From positions 1 through 64,000 of the forward strand of contig PAQG01000006.1 in the NCBI GenBank assembly GCA_002709645.1: a DNA stretch of 64,000 nt. The letters are read 5' to 3'. Below are positions 29,464 through 38,956 of this stretch, one piece after another. Every line of letters begins with the position of its first letter. The first letter of the stretch is position 1. The notes beneath the pieces were generated by a model. It had not been told where the DNA came from, searched no databases, and saw nothing but the letters and a program-made list of their open reading frames with translations. The position numbers were made by a program, and so were the translations under genes. This DNA comes from Acidimicrobiaceae bacterium. GTDB lineage: Bacteria; Actinomycetota; Acidimicrobiia; Acidimicrobiales; UBA8592.

Positions 29464-30303
29464 TTACTCTGTAAAGAAACCACCATCTGGGTGAAGAATC
29501 TCTCCAGTGAAGTAACTCGACTCATCACTACAGAGAAACAATGCTGCGTTGGCTATTTCAATAGGTTCTCCTCGCCGACCAAGTGGGATCATTTCATTGA
29601 ATGCCGCCGTTTCGCTTTCATCCATGAGATCAATAATTGCAGTCATATGGGTAGTAATAAATCCTGGCCCTATGGAATTCACACGGATTCCTACAGGCCC
29701 CAACATGCGGGCGGCTTTCTTGGTTAGCATCCAAACACCAGCTTTTGAAACGGTGTAGGGAACCGGCCCAGCATCTGGATGTTTCGCCGCGATACTAGCA
29801 ACAGTCACTATTGAACCTTGGGTGCCACTCTCTAACATTCTCGCCGCGCAAGCCTGCATTCCGAGAAGAGTTCCCTTGAGATTAACACTGAGTACTTTAT
29901 CAAAATGCTCAGGATCTCCTTCTACAAATTCCCACCCTGGTCTTTCTAAATAATCCGCACGACTCGTAACAATATTTTTTATGTCAGGTTCAATATCACC
30001 GGAGACATAATTTGCGTGACTTATCCCAGCAGCAGTAACTAAGCAGTCCAAACCTCCATACGATTCGACAGCTAACTCAGCCATAGCATCGTTGTCGGCT
30101 CCGCTTGTTACATCAACACCTATTGATTTTGATCTCCCGCCTACTCCATTAATCATTTCAGCAGTTTCCAGTGCTTTATCACTTTGGATATCAGCAACAA
30201 TCACCGCCGCTCCTTCTTCAGCAAAACGAATAGCTGTAGATCTACCAATACCGTTTCCAGCACCTGTGATTACCGCAACTTTACCATTCAAACGACCTGT
30301 CAT
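29464..30303 (-). CDS. SDR family oxidoreductase (1)
   Basis: 'VAVITGAGNGIGRSTA', 'PYTVSKAGVWMLTKKAA', C-terminal 'YFTGEILHPDGGF'. Confidence 0.93.
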   Translation of the reverse strand: MTGRLNGKVAVITGAGNGIGRSTAIRFAEEGAAVIVADIQSDKALETAEMINGVGGRSKSIGVDVTSGADNDAMAELAVESYGGLDCLVTAAGISHANYVSGDIEPDIKNIVTSRADYLERPGWEFVEGDPEHFDKVLSVNLKGTLLGMQACAARMLESGTQGSIVTVASIAAKHPDAGPVPYTVSKAGVWMLTKKAARMLGPVGIRVNSIGPGFITTHMTAIIDLMDESETAAFNEMIPLGRRGEPIEIANAALFLCSDESSYFTGEILHPDGGFFTE

Positions 30304-30404
30304 TTATCCCCCCTCATCTCTACCTAAGCCCATTAGATCAAAGATCATCATCTAAGACAAAACACAATTACCTTTACAAGCCTCGAAAGAGCTAAATAAC
30401 TATC

Positions 30405-30436
30405 CGGCAATAATGAAACAGAAAATCATATTGCCG
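30405..30436. promoter_or_regulatory. Inverted repeat CGGCAATA-(16)-TATTGCCG, operator candidate
   Basis: Perfect 8-bp arms in the divergent intergenic region between the SDR and the AttH-like gene. Confidence 0.4.
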
Positions 30437-30475
30437 AGAATGTAAGCGCGTAGCCATACCGGCTAACGTCTACTT

Positions 30476-31519
30476 ATGGCTGAAAAGAAAATCATAACTG
30501 TTCTTGAACCTACGGATGAATACCCGCACGAACCGGACCCTGTCGCAAACTATAACGAATCCATGTATTTCAATACATTTGATCTAGAGCAAGAAATTGG
30601 TGGCTGGTTCCGACTCGGAAATAGAGTTAACGAGGGTTACGCAGAAATGTCAGTCTGCTTATACCTTCCTAACGGACAAGTTGGTTTCATGTTTGGGCGA
30701 CCAAAAATTTCAACAAACCAAGAGATGAACGCTGGCGGATTAAAAATTGAAATCGTTGACCCCTTCAAAGAATTACAGGTTACATATGAAGGAAAAATAT
30801 GTATCCTAAATGAACCAAAGCAAATGGCGAACCCCAGAACTGCATTTAAAGAAAATCCAACACTTGACTGTTCCATAGAATTGCACTGGGAGGGCATGTC
30901 GCCAATGTTTGGGGGAAGACCAACATACGACGATGGAAGTGAACTTATACAAGAAAGCGAAACTAGTTTCGCGAAAGCGCACTATGAGCAACATGGAAAA
31001 ATGTCAGGAATTTTTAGGATTGGTTCTACGACTTACCAGATCAACGGATTAGGTTTAAGAGATAAATCGTGGGGTCCTCGATACTGGCAGTCAATTAATT
31101 GGTACCGATGGCTTCCCATGGTTTTCTCCGAGGACTTCGCCATGATGCTTTCGGTAATATCACGCGACGAAACAAACAAAATCATTAAGGCTTCTGGCAT
31201 GATCCTTGAAGGTAATGAATACAAGATAATCACTGACTGTCTCGTTGATTCAGTTTGGGACTCGGATGGGTATCAAACTGGAATGGAGTGTTGGGCGAAA
31301 ACCAAAGAAGGCAAAGAATACACAATCTCTGGAGAAGTACTTTCACTTATCCCCCTTCGAAACCGTCGGGAAAGCCCAAACGGGGAAAAACTGCATACCC
31401 GTATTACCGAAGCTATGACTCGCTATACATGCAACGGAATCGTCGGCATGGGAATGAGCGAGTACTTGGACCAGATTAAAGATGGGCAACCTACAGGAAT
31501 TAACTTCAATGGGCGATAA
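30476..31519 (+). CDS. AttH/CrtC-like (DUF7064/7065-type) protein
   Basis: 'NESMYFNTFDLEQEIGGWFRLGNRVNEGYAEM', 'GLGLRDKSWGPRYWQSINWYRW'; family assignment from memory. Confidence 0.72.
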   Translation: MAEKKIITVLEPTDEYPHEPDPVANYNESMYFNTFDLEQEIGGWFRLGNRVNEGYAEMSVCLYLPNGQVGFMFGRPKISTNQEMNAGGLKIEIVDPFKELQVTYEGKICILNEPKQMANPRTAFKENPTLDCSIELHWEGMSPMFGGRPTYDDGSELIQESETSFAKAHYEQHGKMSGIFRIGSTTYQINGLGLRDKSWGPRYWQSINWYRWLPMVFSEDFAMMLSVISRDETNKIIKASGMILEGNEYKIITDCLVDSVWDSDGYQTGMECWAKTKEGKEYTISGEVLSLIPLRNRRESPNGEKLHTRITEAMTRYTCNGIVGMGMSEYLDQIKDGQPTGINFNGR

Positions 31520-32504
31520 TGCTCGCGATCTTTCAAAGGAACTAACTAAAATCCTCCAAAGCACACTTGGGGAGACTGAAGTCACCGGACTTACCCGTTT
31601 ATCGGGCGGAGCGAACCGTGAAACCTGGAGCTTTGCCGCAGAAAACTCAAATAATCAAATACTTGACCTCATTCTCCAAATGGATCGGCCAGGCATGGAA
31701 CGGCTTGAAGGAACATGCGCACGTGAAGCGAAAATTATAACTATTGCCAAAAAGAACGGAGTTCCAGTCCCTGACGTCATCCTTTCTGGCCATTCTGAAA
31801 ACTTTAGCGGACGCAGTTTCAGCATCACGTCCAAAATACCTGGTGAAACAATTGCTCGAAAGATTCTACGCGACGATGAATGGGGCATTGCTAGGCAAAA
31901 TTTTATTGCAGACTCTGCGAAAGCACTTGCAGCTATTCATTCCATTCAAGAAACTGAACTTACTGACATTGATCTTCAAAGAACAGACGATGCTCTTGAC
32001 ACCCTAAGATTGGTATACGAAGCCCTCAAAGACCCCCACCCAACATTTGATTTAACTTTTCGCTGGTTAGAAAAAAATCGCCCAGAGCCTACAGGGCTTA
32101 CCTTTGTCCATGGCGACTATCGTCTCGGCAACCTCCTATTCGGAGAAAAAGGGCTCAATGCTGTATTGGATTGGGAAATAGCTCACCTAGGTGATCCATG
32201 TGAAGATCTTGGCTGGATGTGCGTGCGCGCTTGGAGATTCGGAGGTTCAGGTAAGGTCGCAGGAATATCAGACTATGCATCTCTCTTGCAGAATTACGAA
32301 ATAGAAAGTGGCCGAAAAATCTCAATAGCGACCTTACAATGGTGGGAAATATTTGGAACTCTCCGTTGGGGAATCATTTGCCTACAAATGGGAGGAGATT
32401 TTAGGAGTGGGAGAACAAACTCTTTAGAAATCGCTGCTATAGGAAGACGAGTAGCAGAAAATGAATACGATTTACTCACCACCTTGGGGGAACAGAAACT
32501 ATGA
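31509..32504 (+). CDS. Phosphotransferase family protein (APH-like)
   Basis: 'FVHGDYRLGNLLFGEKGLNAVLDWEIAHLGDPCEDLGWM'; Met at 31509 preferred. Confidence 0.92.
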   Translation: MGDNARDLSKELTKILQSTLGETEVTGLTRLSGGANRETWSFAAENSNNQILDLILQMDRPGMERLEGTCAREAKIITIAKKNGVPVPDVILSGHSENFSGRSFSITSKIPGETIARKILRDDEWGIARQNFIADSAKALAAIHSIQETELTDIDLQRTDDALDTLRLVYEALKDPHPTFDLTFRWLEKNRPEPTGLTFVHGDYRLGNLLFGEKGLNAVLDWEIAHLGDPCEDLGWMCVRAWRFGGSGKVAGISDYASLLQNYEIESGRKISIATLQWWEIFGTLRWGIICLQMGGDFRSGRTNSLEIAAIGRRVAENEYDLLTTLGEQKL

Positions 32505-32896
32505 CAGAAATTGACCGCTCCGATTGGGCTCTCCCACCGCGAACCAACCTCCCTTACGACGCTCCATCAGCAGAAGACCTCATACAAGCGGTACAGGAAT
32601 ATCTTTCAGAAGACCTGCTACCCAAAAGCTCCGGTGCAGAAAAATGGAAACTCCGAATTGCGGTTAATTCCCTATCAATAGCGATACGCGAATTGACAGA
32701 AAGAGACGAAGACCAAGCAACCTATACAAAGATTATGAACGAACTTGGAGTAGAAGACGAAGCGAGCCTAGCTGAAAAAATTAAAGCCGGTGAGCTTGAC
32801 GGCAACTTATCAGATATCCACAAAAAATTATCTGAAATAACCAGAAGGAAACTAAACGTATCAAATCCCTTATATATGAAACCTGAATCACCTTGA
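32501..32896 (+). CDS. DUF6285 domain protein
   Basis: 'LIQAVQEYLSEDLLPKSSGAEKWKLRIAVNSLSIAIREL'; lies directly after the APH gene, as in known actinobacterial/proteobacterial clusters. Confidence 0.82.
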   Translation: MTEIDRSDWALPPRTNLPYDAPSAEDLIQAVQEYLSEDLLPKSSGAEKWKLRIAVNSLSIAIRELTERDEDQATYTKIMNELGVEDEASLAEKIKAGELDGNLSDIHKKLSEITRRKLNVSNPLYMKPESP

Positions 32897-32982
32897 ATCT
32901 AAAGGTTCTGTTCCTGAAGTAATAAACACTTTCCAGCCTGCGATCGGTACAATCCAATTGGGGGAACCTTAGAAGGCAAACA

Positions 32983-34260
32983 ATGGCAGAAATCGCTGTA
33001 ATAGGAGCAGGATACGTAGGGCTAACAACTGGTGCCTGCTTAGCCCATCTCGGGCACGAAGTTACCGTAGCTGATATTGAAATTCAGCGAGTAGAAGCTT
33101 TGCAAAGAGGAGAGATCCCTTTCGTAGAACCAAAGCTTTCAGAAATAGTGAACGCAGGAATCAAGTCCAACAAATTGAAATTCGTAGTTGGGGCAAAGAA
33201 TGCTTGCAAAAAAGCAGAGTTTCATTTCCTTTGCTTACCTACACCTCCTAACGGTGATGGCAGTACCGATCTTTCATATTTTCAAGCAGGGGTGGAAGAA
33301 ATTTCTGATATTTTACCGCCTAATTCAATACTGATAAATAAATCAACTGTTCCAGTGGGAACTGCTGCAGAAATAGATAACCAAATTGAGAGAACTGACC
33401 TTGCTGTAGTTTCAAACCCAGAATTTCTGGCAGAGGGAAATGCCGTAAATGATTTTCTTCATCCAAGTAGGATCGTGATCGGCGCAGTAATCCCTGAAGC
33501 CGCTACTCGCGTTGCCGAGTTATATTCCCAGATCAACGCACCAGTCTTGGCTACAAGCTGGGAATCAGCTGAACTTATTAAACTCACCGCGAATGCTTTT
33601 CTTGCAATGAAACTTACTTTTGTTAATGAAATCGCGACTCTATGCGAAAAAACTGGTGCTGACATCCAAGACGTCATGATGGGTATCGGATACGACCCCA
33701 GAATCGGGGCCAGCTATCTAAACCCAGGGCCTGGGTGGGGAGGGTCCTGCTTCCCCAAAGATAGTTCTTCTCTCGCACACGTAGCACGAAAGGTTGGATT
33801 TGATTTTTCTCTTCTAGAACACACCATTGAGTTAAATAAACAGCATGTAGAACGGACAGCAGTCAAGATTCAAGCGACATTACCGAAAGCGAACTCTATT
33901 CGAAAAATAGCTGCATGGGGCCTTACCTTTAAAGCCGGAACAGATGACCTTCGTTCATCTCCCGCAATCGCAGTCCTACGCCATTTAATCAACGATCAAA
34001 ATACCATTTATGCCTATGACCCGACTATCACCGAGAGCATTAAACAAATACCTGAAGTCCTAATTGAAACCGACCCTTACGTATGCGCAGAAAACGCTGA
34101 TGTAATAGTGATTCTGACTGAATGGGAAAATTTTAAGAACTTAGATATGTCCCGCGTAATGAAAGTAATGAAATCTCCTAATCTTGTCGACACACGAAAC
34201 CTTTTCAAACGGAAGGAAATGGAAAAGCTAGGTTTCATTTACTATGGAATGGGTGTTTAA
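32983..34260 (+). CDS. UDP-glucose/GDP-mannose 6-dehydrogenase
   Basis: 'IGAGYVGLTTGACLAHLGHEVTVADI', 'GPGWGGSCFPKDSSSLAHVA', 'WGLTFKAGTDDLRSSPA'. Confidence 0.94.
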   Translation: MAEIAVIGAGYVGLTTGACLAHLGHEVTVADIEIQRVEALQRGEIPFVEPKLSEIVNAGIKSNKLKFVVGAKNACKKAEFHFLCLPTPPNGDGSTDLSYFQAGVEEISDILPPNSILINKSTVPVGTAAEIDNQIERTDLAVVSNPEFLAEGNAVNDFLHPSRIVIGAVIPEAATRVAELYSQINAPVLATSWESAELIKLTANAFLAMKLTFVNEIATLCEKTGADIQDVMMGIGYDPRIGASYLNPGPGWGGSCFPKDSSSLAHVARKVGFDFSLLEHTIELNKQHVERTAVKIQATLPKANSIRKIAAWGLTFKAGTDDLRSSPAIAVLRHLINDQNTIYAYDPTITESIKQIPEVLIETDPYVCAENADVIVILTEWENFKNLDMSRVMKVMKSPNLVDTRNLFKRKEMEKLGFIYYGMGV

Positions 34261-34325
34261 AGAATTGCCCATTTAACTTTTCTCTAAAGTGAGTAATAAC
34301 TTTTAATACCCATTAGTTTCAATAT

Positions 34326-36380
34326 GTGACCGACATACTACTTTTGTGTCTCCTCGGAATTGGGATAGGAGGATTCTACGGAATTCTGGCAACCGGAATT
34401 GTTGTCGGCCACAAAGGTTCTGGCTTAATTAATCTTGACCAAGGTGCTTTAGCAATGTATCCGGCTTACACGTTTGTCACAATGCGTGAATCTGGCGATA
34501 TGTATTTCCCTTGGTTTGACTTCATCCCTGGCCCTATTGATATCCCATACAAATTAAGTCTTTCAGCAGAAGGTGCTGGAACAGTTCCAGCTTTTATAGC
34601 CGCAATGCTTATGTCACTTTTGTTAGGGATTGCTGTACAAACACTTATCTTTGGGCCTCTTCGGAACAAACCCGCAATTTCAAAGATAATCGGCTCTCTT
34701 GGAGCGCTGGTTTATCTAACTTCGCTTGCTAGCTACCAGTTTGGCTCGAAGTCAAAATCCATAGATGGGATACTCCCGGAAGGTACTTGGCGGAATCCAC
34801 TTGGTTTAGATGGGGGCATTGAATACAGCAGGATTCTTTTAGCTGCCATTGCTCTTGTCATAGGAGGTGGGCTTGCTCTTTACTATCGCAAGAGCAAGAT
34901 GGGTTTGTGTACACGCGCTATTGAGGACTCCGAAACTGGAGTCACACTTCTCAGTTATTCTGTCAATAAAATAGCGACGGTTAATTGGCTGATCTCAACG
35001 ACTATTACAGGGTTAGCAGGAATCCTAGCTCTTGATTTCGTTTCTCTTACTCCGACGCGTTATACCCTTTTCTTAGTACCGGCCTTAGGGGCTGCTTTAT
35101 TTGGGAATCTCACATCTCCATGGCTAGCTACATCCGGAGGGCTCTTACTAGGAATATTCCAATCTGGGGCAGCAGGTTTCACGTTGAAGGGGTGGTGGCC
35201 GGAGTGGATACCTAGTGAAGGTTTAAGACAAGCTATTCCTTTATTAGTTATTGTTGTCATCCAATTCACAAGAGGTCACAAGTTACCCGTACGTGGAGCT
35301 CGTTTCGCTGATAGACAGCCTAAAGCACCAATCCCCAAAAATTGGAAACGTCACTGCCTAGGAATAGTCTTATTTGCCTTTTGGGTTCTCATGACAGGTT
35401 CCTCAGTGACTCAAGGCCGTTTAATAACCAGTTCTATAGCTGCTATTCTTATGCTGTCCTCAGTTGTTGTTATTGGTTATCTAGGTCAATTATCACTAGC
35501 TAATTTGACTTTCGCCGGAGTCGCCGCTTACTTATCTTGTCGTTTTGCTGCTGATGGTTCTATTTATGGATTCAGCCCATTCCCTCTAGAAGGACCAGGC
35601 TTTCCTTCTCCTTTAGCCATGATCCTTGGAGTAATAATCGCAATTGGAGTAGGAATCTTGATTGCCATCCCCGCTGTTCGAATTAGGGGCCTCCAATTAG
35701 CAGTCGTTACTTTAGCCGGAGCGGTAGCAATAACCGAACTTATCATGGGAAATGAATCTCTAATTGGCAAAGGAGCACGATCGAATCTCTCAGTCCCTCC
35801 TCCAGAGTGGTTCGGCGTTGACATCACAGTTGATCCATCCATAAGCCGCGACCGGCCGACACTTATTATGTTTTGCTGTTTCTGGCTTCTTTTCTCAATC
35901 TTCGCAGTTGCCGGATTACGTAAAGGCATAACTGGAAGGAAATTTCTAGCCGTAAGAGCAAACGAAAAAGCTGCTAGTTCAGTTGGCGTAAATGTTTCCA
36001 ATGCAAAGCTATTGGGCTTCGGCATAGGTTCTGGTCTGGCAGGTATAGCTGGCGTTCTTACCGCATATCAGCAAACCGTTCTACAAATATCAACATGGGA
36101 TGCACTTGCTGGAATAGGAAATGTCTCTCTACTTTTCCTTGGAGGAGTGGGCCACATAGGTGGCGCTCTGGTTGGTGCTGCCATTACCCCCGCAGGAATT
36201 CTTTCTACTACTTCAAGCGAAGGGCAAATCCTCAGAACAACCAGTTCAGGTGCCCTTATGATAGCAATAGCTATTTTCAGGCCAGATGGTCTAGTCTCAT
36301 TAACTGAGCCTCTCAGAAAACAAATTTCTAAAACACGAGATTCTTTGAGGAGAGGCAAAGAGATAATAGAGAATCATTGA
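34326..36380 (+). CDS. Branched-chain amino-acid-type ABC transporter permease, fused LivH-LivM (1)
   Basis: 684 aa; LivH-like N half ('GIGGFYGILATGIVVGHKGSGLINLDQGALAMYPAYTF') and LivM-like C half ('RFLAVRANEKAASSVGVNVSNAKLLGFGIGSGLAGIAGVL'-type segment); GTG start. Confidence 0.9.
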   Translation: MTDILLLCLLGIGIGGFYGILATGIVVGHKGSGLINLDQGALAMYPAYTFVTMRESGDMYFPWFDFIPGPIDIPYKLSLSAEGAGTVPAFIAAMLMSLLLGIAVQTLIFGPLRNKPAISKIIGSLGALVYLTSLASYQFGSKSKSIDGILPEGTWRNPLGLDGGIEYSRILLAAIALVIGGGLALYYRKSKMGLCTRAIEDSETGVTLLSYSVNKIATVNWLISTTITGLAGILALDFVSLTPTRYTLFLVPALGAALFGNLTSPWLATSGGLLLGIFQSGAAGFTLKGWWPEWIPSEGLRQAIPLLVIVVIQFTRGHKLPVRGARFADRQPKAPIPKNWKRHCLGIVLFAFWVLMTGSSVTQGRLITSSIAAILMLSSVVVIGYLGQLSLANLTFAGVAAYLSCRFAADGSIYGFSPFPLEGPGFPSPLAMILGVIIAIGVGILIAIPAVRIRGLQLAVVTLAGAVAITELIMGNESLIGKGARSNLSVPPPEWFGVDITVDPSISRDRPTLIMFCCFWLLFSIFAVAGLRKGITGRKFLAVRANEKAASSVGVNVSNAKLLGFGIGSGLAGIAGVLTAYQQTVLQISTWDALAGIGNVSLLFLGGVGHIGGALVGAAITPAGILSTTSSEGQILRTTSSGALMIAIAIFRPDGLVSLTEPLRKQISKTRDSLRRGKEIIENH

Positions 36381-36397
36381 ATCCTTGGAGAAGCCTT

Positions 36398-37933
36398 ATG
36401 CCAAAATTCGCAGAACAACAGTCAAAAAAAACACCATCTGCGATCGCGTTAACTGATCCTGAAAAATCTCTAACATGGGAACAAGTCAACGAAATACTTA
36501 ACAGAGCTGCAAATCTTATTCTTGACAGTGATCTTGGACCCAAAAGACGCGTGGCAGTCTTCGCCGAAAATGCTTCTGAGACTGCCCTAGCACACTTAGG
36601 GGCATTATTTGGTGGGTCCTCTTCTGTGCCAGTGAACTTCCATCTCACCGCCGACGAAGCCTGCTACATACTCAAAGATTCTGAAAGCCAGATCCTTTTC
36701 CTTGATAACAAAACAGCTGAACGTGGGATATTAGCTGCTGAAGAAGCGGGCGTAGAATTACTTATTGGGTGGAACTGTGAAAATTTCAGCAAAATTACCA
36801 ACTGGGAAGACTGGCTTAAAACTGGATCTCCAGACCCATCACCTGATGAAATAACGCCCCTTCCGAATCTTCTCTACACATCCGGAACAACTGGTCTTCC
36901 AAAAGGAACCGAATTACCACCGACAATGTTTGCAGGTGGTTCCACAATGACAGAACACATTAAAGGCCTTAGCCAAAGTGGCTTTGCCGAATTTGGGACC
37001 CATCTAGTCGTGGGACCCATGTACCACACAGGCCCGTTATCAGGAATGCGACTACTAACGCTCGGCATCCCATCAGTAATCCTTGGAAGATTTGATGCTG
37101 AGACAACATTAGCTGCCATAGAGAAACACAAGACTGAATCTGCGGTTATGGTTCCAACTCATTTTGTCCGCATGCTTGCTCTTCCAGAGGAAACAAAAAA
37201 GAAATATGACATTTCATCCATGAAATTTGCAGCACATACGGGGGCAAAATGTCCTGTTGACGTCATGAGAGCAATGATTGAGTGGTGGGGGCCAGTTTTT
37301 CGTGACGCATACGGAGCTAGTGAGGTAGGAACAGTATGTGCAATTACTAGCGAAGAGTGGATTAATCACCCTGGATCAGTTGGCAGAACAATTCCCCCTT
37401 TTAAAGCTTTAGTACTTGATGACAATTTAAAAGAACTCTCTCCCAACACTGAAGGGCGATTATTTTTCCAAGATTCAACAGGTCGGGGCATTATCTACCC
37501 GAACGATAAAGAAAAAACAGTTGCTGCAAACCCAAAACCTGGACTTTTCACTCTAGGGGAAATCGGTTACATCGACGAAGAAGGCTACGTATTCATTACA
37601 GATCGCTTCAGCGACATGGTTGTCTCAGGGGGAGTAAATTTGTACCCGGCCGAAGCAGAACAGATTCTGATTGAACACCCCGACATCACAGATGTTGGTT
37701 GTATAGGCGTACCACACCCTGACCTCGGTGAAGAGTTGAAAGCACTCATAACTATAAGCAACCTTGATGCGCCACCTGATCTAGCACAGATTGCTAACTG
37801 GTTACGAGAGAAACTTAGTCATTATAAATGCCCACGCTCATATGAGATTGTTTCAACACTCAATCGAAATACCATGGGTAAAATAAATAAAAGGAAGCTT
37901 CGGGATTCTTATCTCAATGGAGACTTAACGTGA
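36398..37933 (+). CDS. AMP-dependent acyl-CoA synthetase (2)
   Basis: 'LYTSGTTGLPKGTELP', 'DAYGASEVG', 'ITDRFSDMVVSGGVNLYPAEAEQIL', 'NRNTMGKINKRKLRD'; Met at 36398 preferred. Confidence 0.92.
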   Translation: MPKFAEQQSKKTPSAIALTDPEKSLTWEQVNEILNRAANLILDSDLGPKRRVAVFAENASETALAHLGALFGGSSSVPVNFHLTADEACYILKDSESQILFLDNKTAERGILAAEEAGVELLIGWNCENFSKITNWEDWLKTGSPDPSPDEITPLPNLLYTSGTTGLPKGTELPPTMFAGGSTMTEHIKGLSQSGFAEFGTHLVVGPMYHTGPLSGMRLLTLGIPSVILGRFDAETTLAAIEKHKTESAVMVPTHFVRMLALPEETKKKYDISSMKFAAHTGAKCPVDVMRAMIEWWGPVFRDAYGASEVGTVCAITSEEWINHPGSVGRTIPPFKALVLDDNLKELSPNTEGRLFFQDSTGRGIIYPNDKEKTVAANPKPGLFTLGEIGYIDEEGYVFITDRFSDMVVSGGVNLYPAEAEQILIEHPDITDVGCIGVPHPDLGEELKALITISNLDAPPDLAQIANWLREKLSHYKCPRSYEIVSTLNRNTMGKINKRKLRDSYLNGDLT

Positions 37934-37969
37934 AAAAAATCGTACAATTTTCAAACCCAAAGGGAACTT

Positions 37970-38791
37970 GTGGAAAATAAGACAGTAATCATTGATGAAC
38001 CCGCAAACCGAATCCGAAGATTTACACTAAATCGACCTGAAAAACGAAATGCGCTAAATAATGAGATCCGAAATGAACTCTTTGATGGACTTCGGAAAGG
38101 AGATCAAGATAAAGAGATCTCTGTGATGATAATTCGCGGCTCAGGTGAAGCATTTTCGGCGGGATATGACCTTTCCCAACCAAATGACGCTGTTGAACGG
38201 TCAATAGCGAAAACTGATGGATGGTGGTCTAGGCACGTCGTAAATAACTGGTTTGAAATATGGGATATGTCAACTCCTGTCATCGCACAAGTCCATGGTT
38301 GGTGTCTCGCTGGCGGAACTGAGTTAGCTAATGCTTGCGACCTTATATACGTTGCTGAAGACGCTAAGATCGGTTATCCACCTGTTCGATTAATGTCTCC
38401 ACCTGATATGCAGTGGCAAACATGGATGATGGGTCTTCGCCGGGGTATGGAGGCTCTACTTACCGGAGATCATATGACAGGTATTGAAGCCGTGACATCA
38501 GGAATGGCTAATCGTTCATTTCCAGAAGCCAAACTAGATTCCGAAGTACTACAAATAGCTACTCGAATATCAAAAATACCAAACGACCTTCTCGCTCTAA
38601 ATAAACGTGCCGCCCACCGTGCAATGGAAGCTGCAGGTATTAGAAATGGGATCCGATCTACTGCTGATATTCAAGCTCTTGGATTCCACCAGCGTTCATC
38701 GAAAGAGTATATGGGACAACTCGGAAAACGAGATTTAAAAGATAGTCTGAGTGAACGCGACCGTGATTTTGGTGATTACCGAGAAGAATAG
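37970..38791 (+). CDS. Enoyl-CoA hydratase/isomerase family
   Basis: 'NRPEKRNALNNEIRNEL', 'AFSAGYDLSQ', 'VHGWCLAGGTELANACDLIYVAED'. Confidence 0.9.
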   Translation: MENKTVIIDEPANRIRRFTLNRPEKRNALNNEIRNELFDGLRKGDQDKEISVMIIRGSGEAFSAGYDLSQPNDAVERSIAKTDGWWSRHVVNNWFEIWDMSTPVIAQVHGWCLAGGTELANACDLIYVAEDAKIGYPPVRLMSPPDMQWQTWMMGLRRGMEALLTGDHMTGIEAVTSGMANRSFPEAKLDSEVLQIATRISKIPNDLLALNKRAAHRAMEAAGIRNGIRSTADIQALGFHQRSSKEYMGQLGKRDLKDSLSERDRDFGDYREE

Positions 38792-38881
38792 AAAATCACA
38801 AAGTTTACGAAATGATTACTTTTCCCCAAAAATGTCAACTTTTAACTCGGAATCGGTTAGTTTGAACACTGGCTATGAACA

Positions 38882-38934
38882 GTGACGCTCGTCACAGATA
38901 AAGTTCATATCTAAGCACCCAACAAAAGTTGGGT
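38882..38934 (+). promoter_or_regulatory. 5'-leader hairpins upstream of the SBP gene
   Basis: GTGAC-GCTC-GTCAC (38882..38895) and ACCCAAC-AAAA-GTTGGGT (38917..38934) precede the 'gggggagga' RBS and TTG start. Confidence 0.4.
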
Positions 38935-38956
38935 TTGAAATAAAGGGGGAGGACCC

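Noticed and set aside
35564-36025. 153-aa minus-strand ORF opposite fused permease 1
   Set aside because: Shadow ORF; the sense-strand permease is clear.
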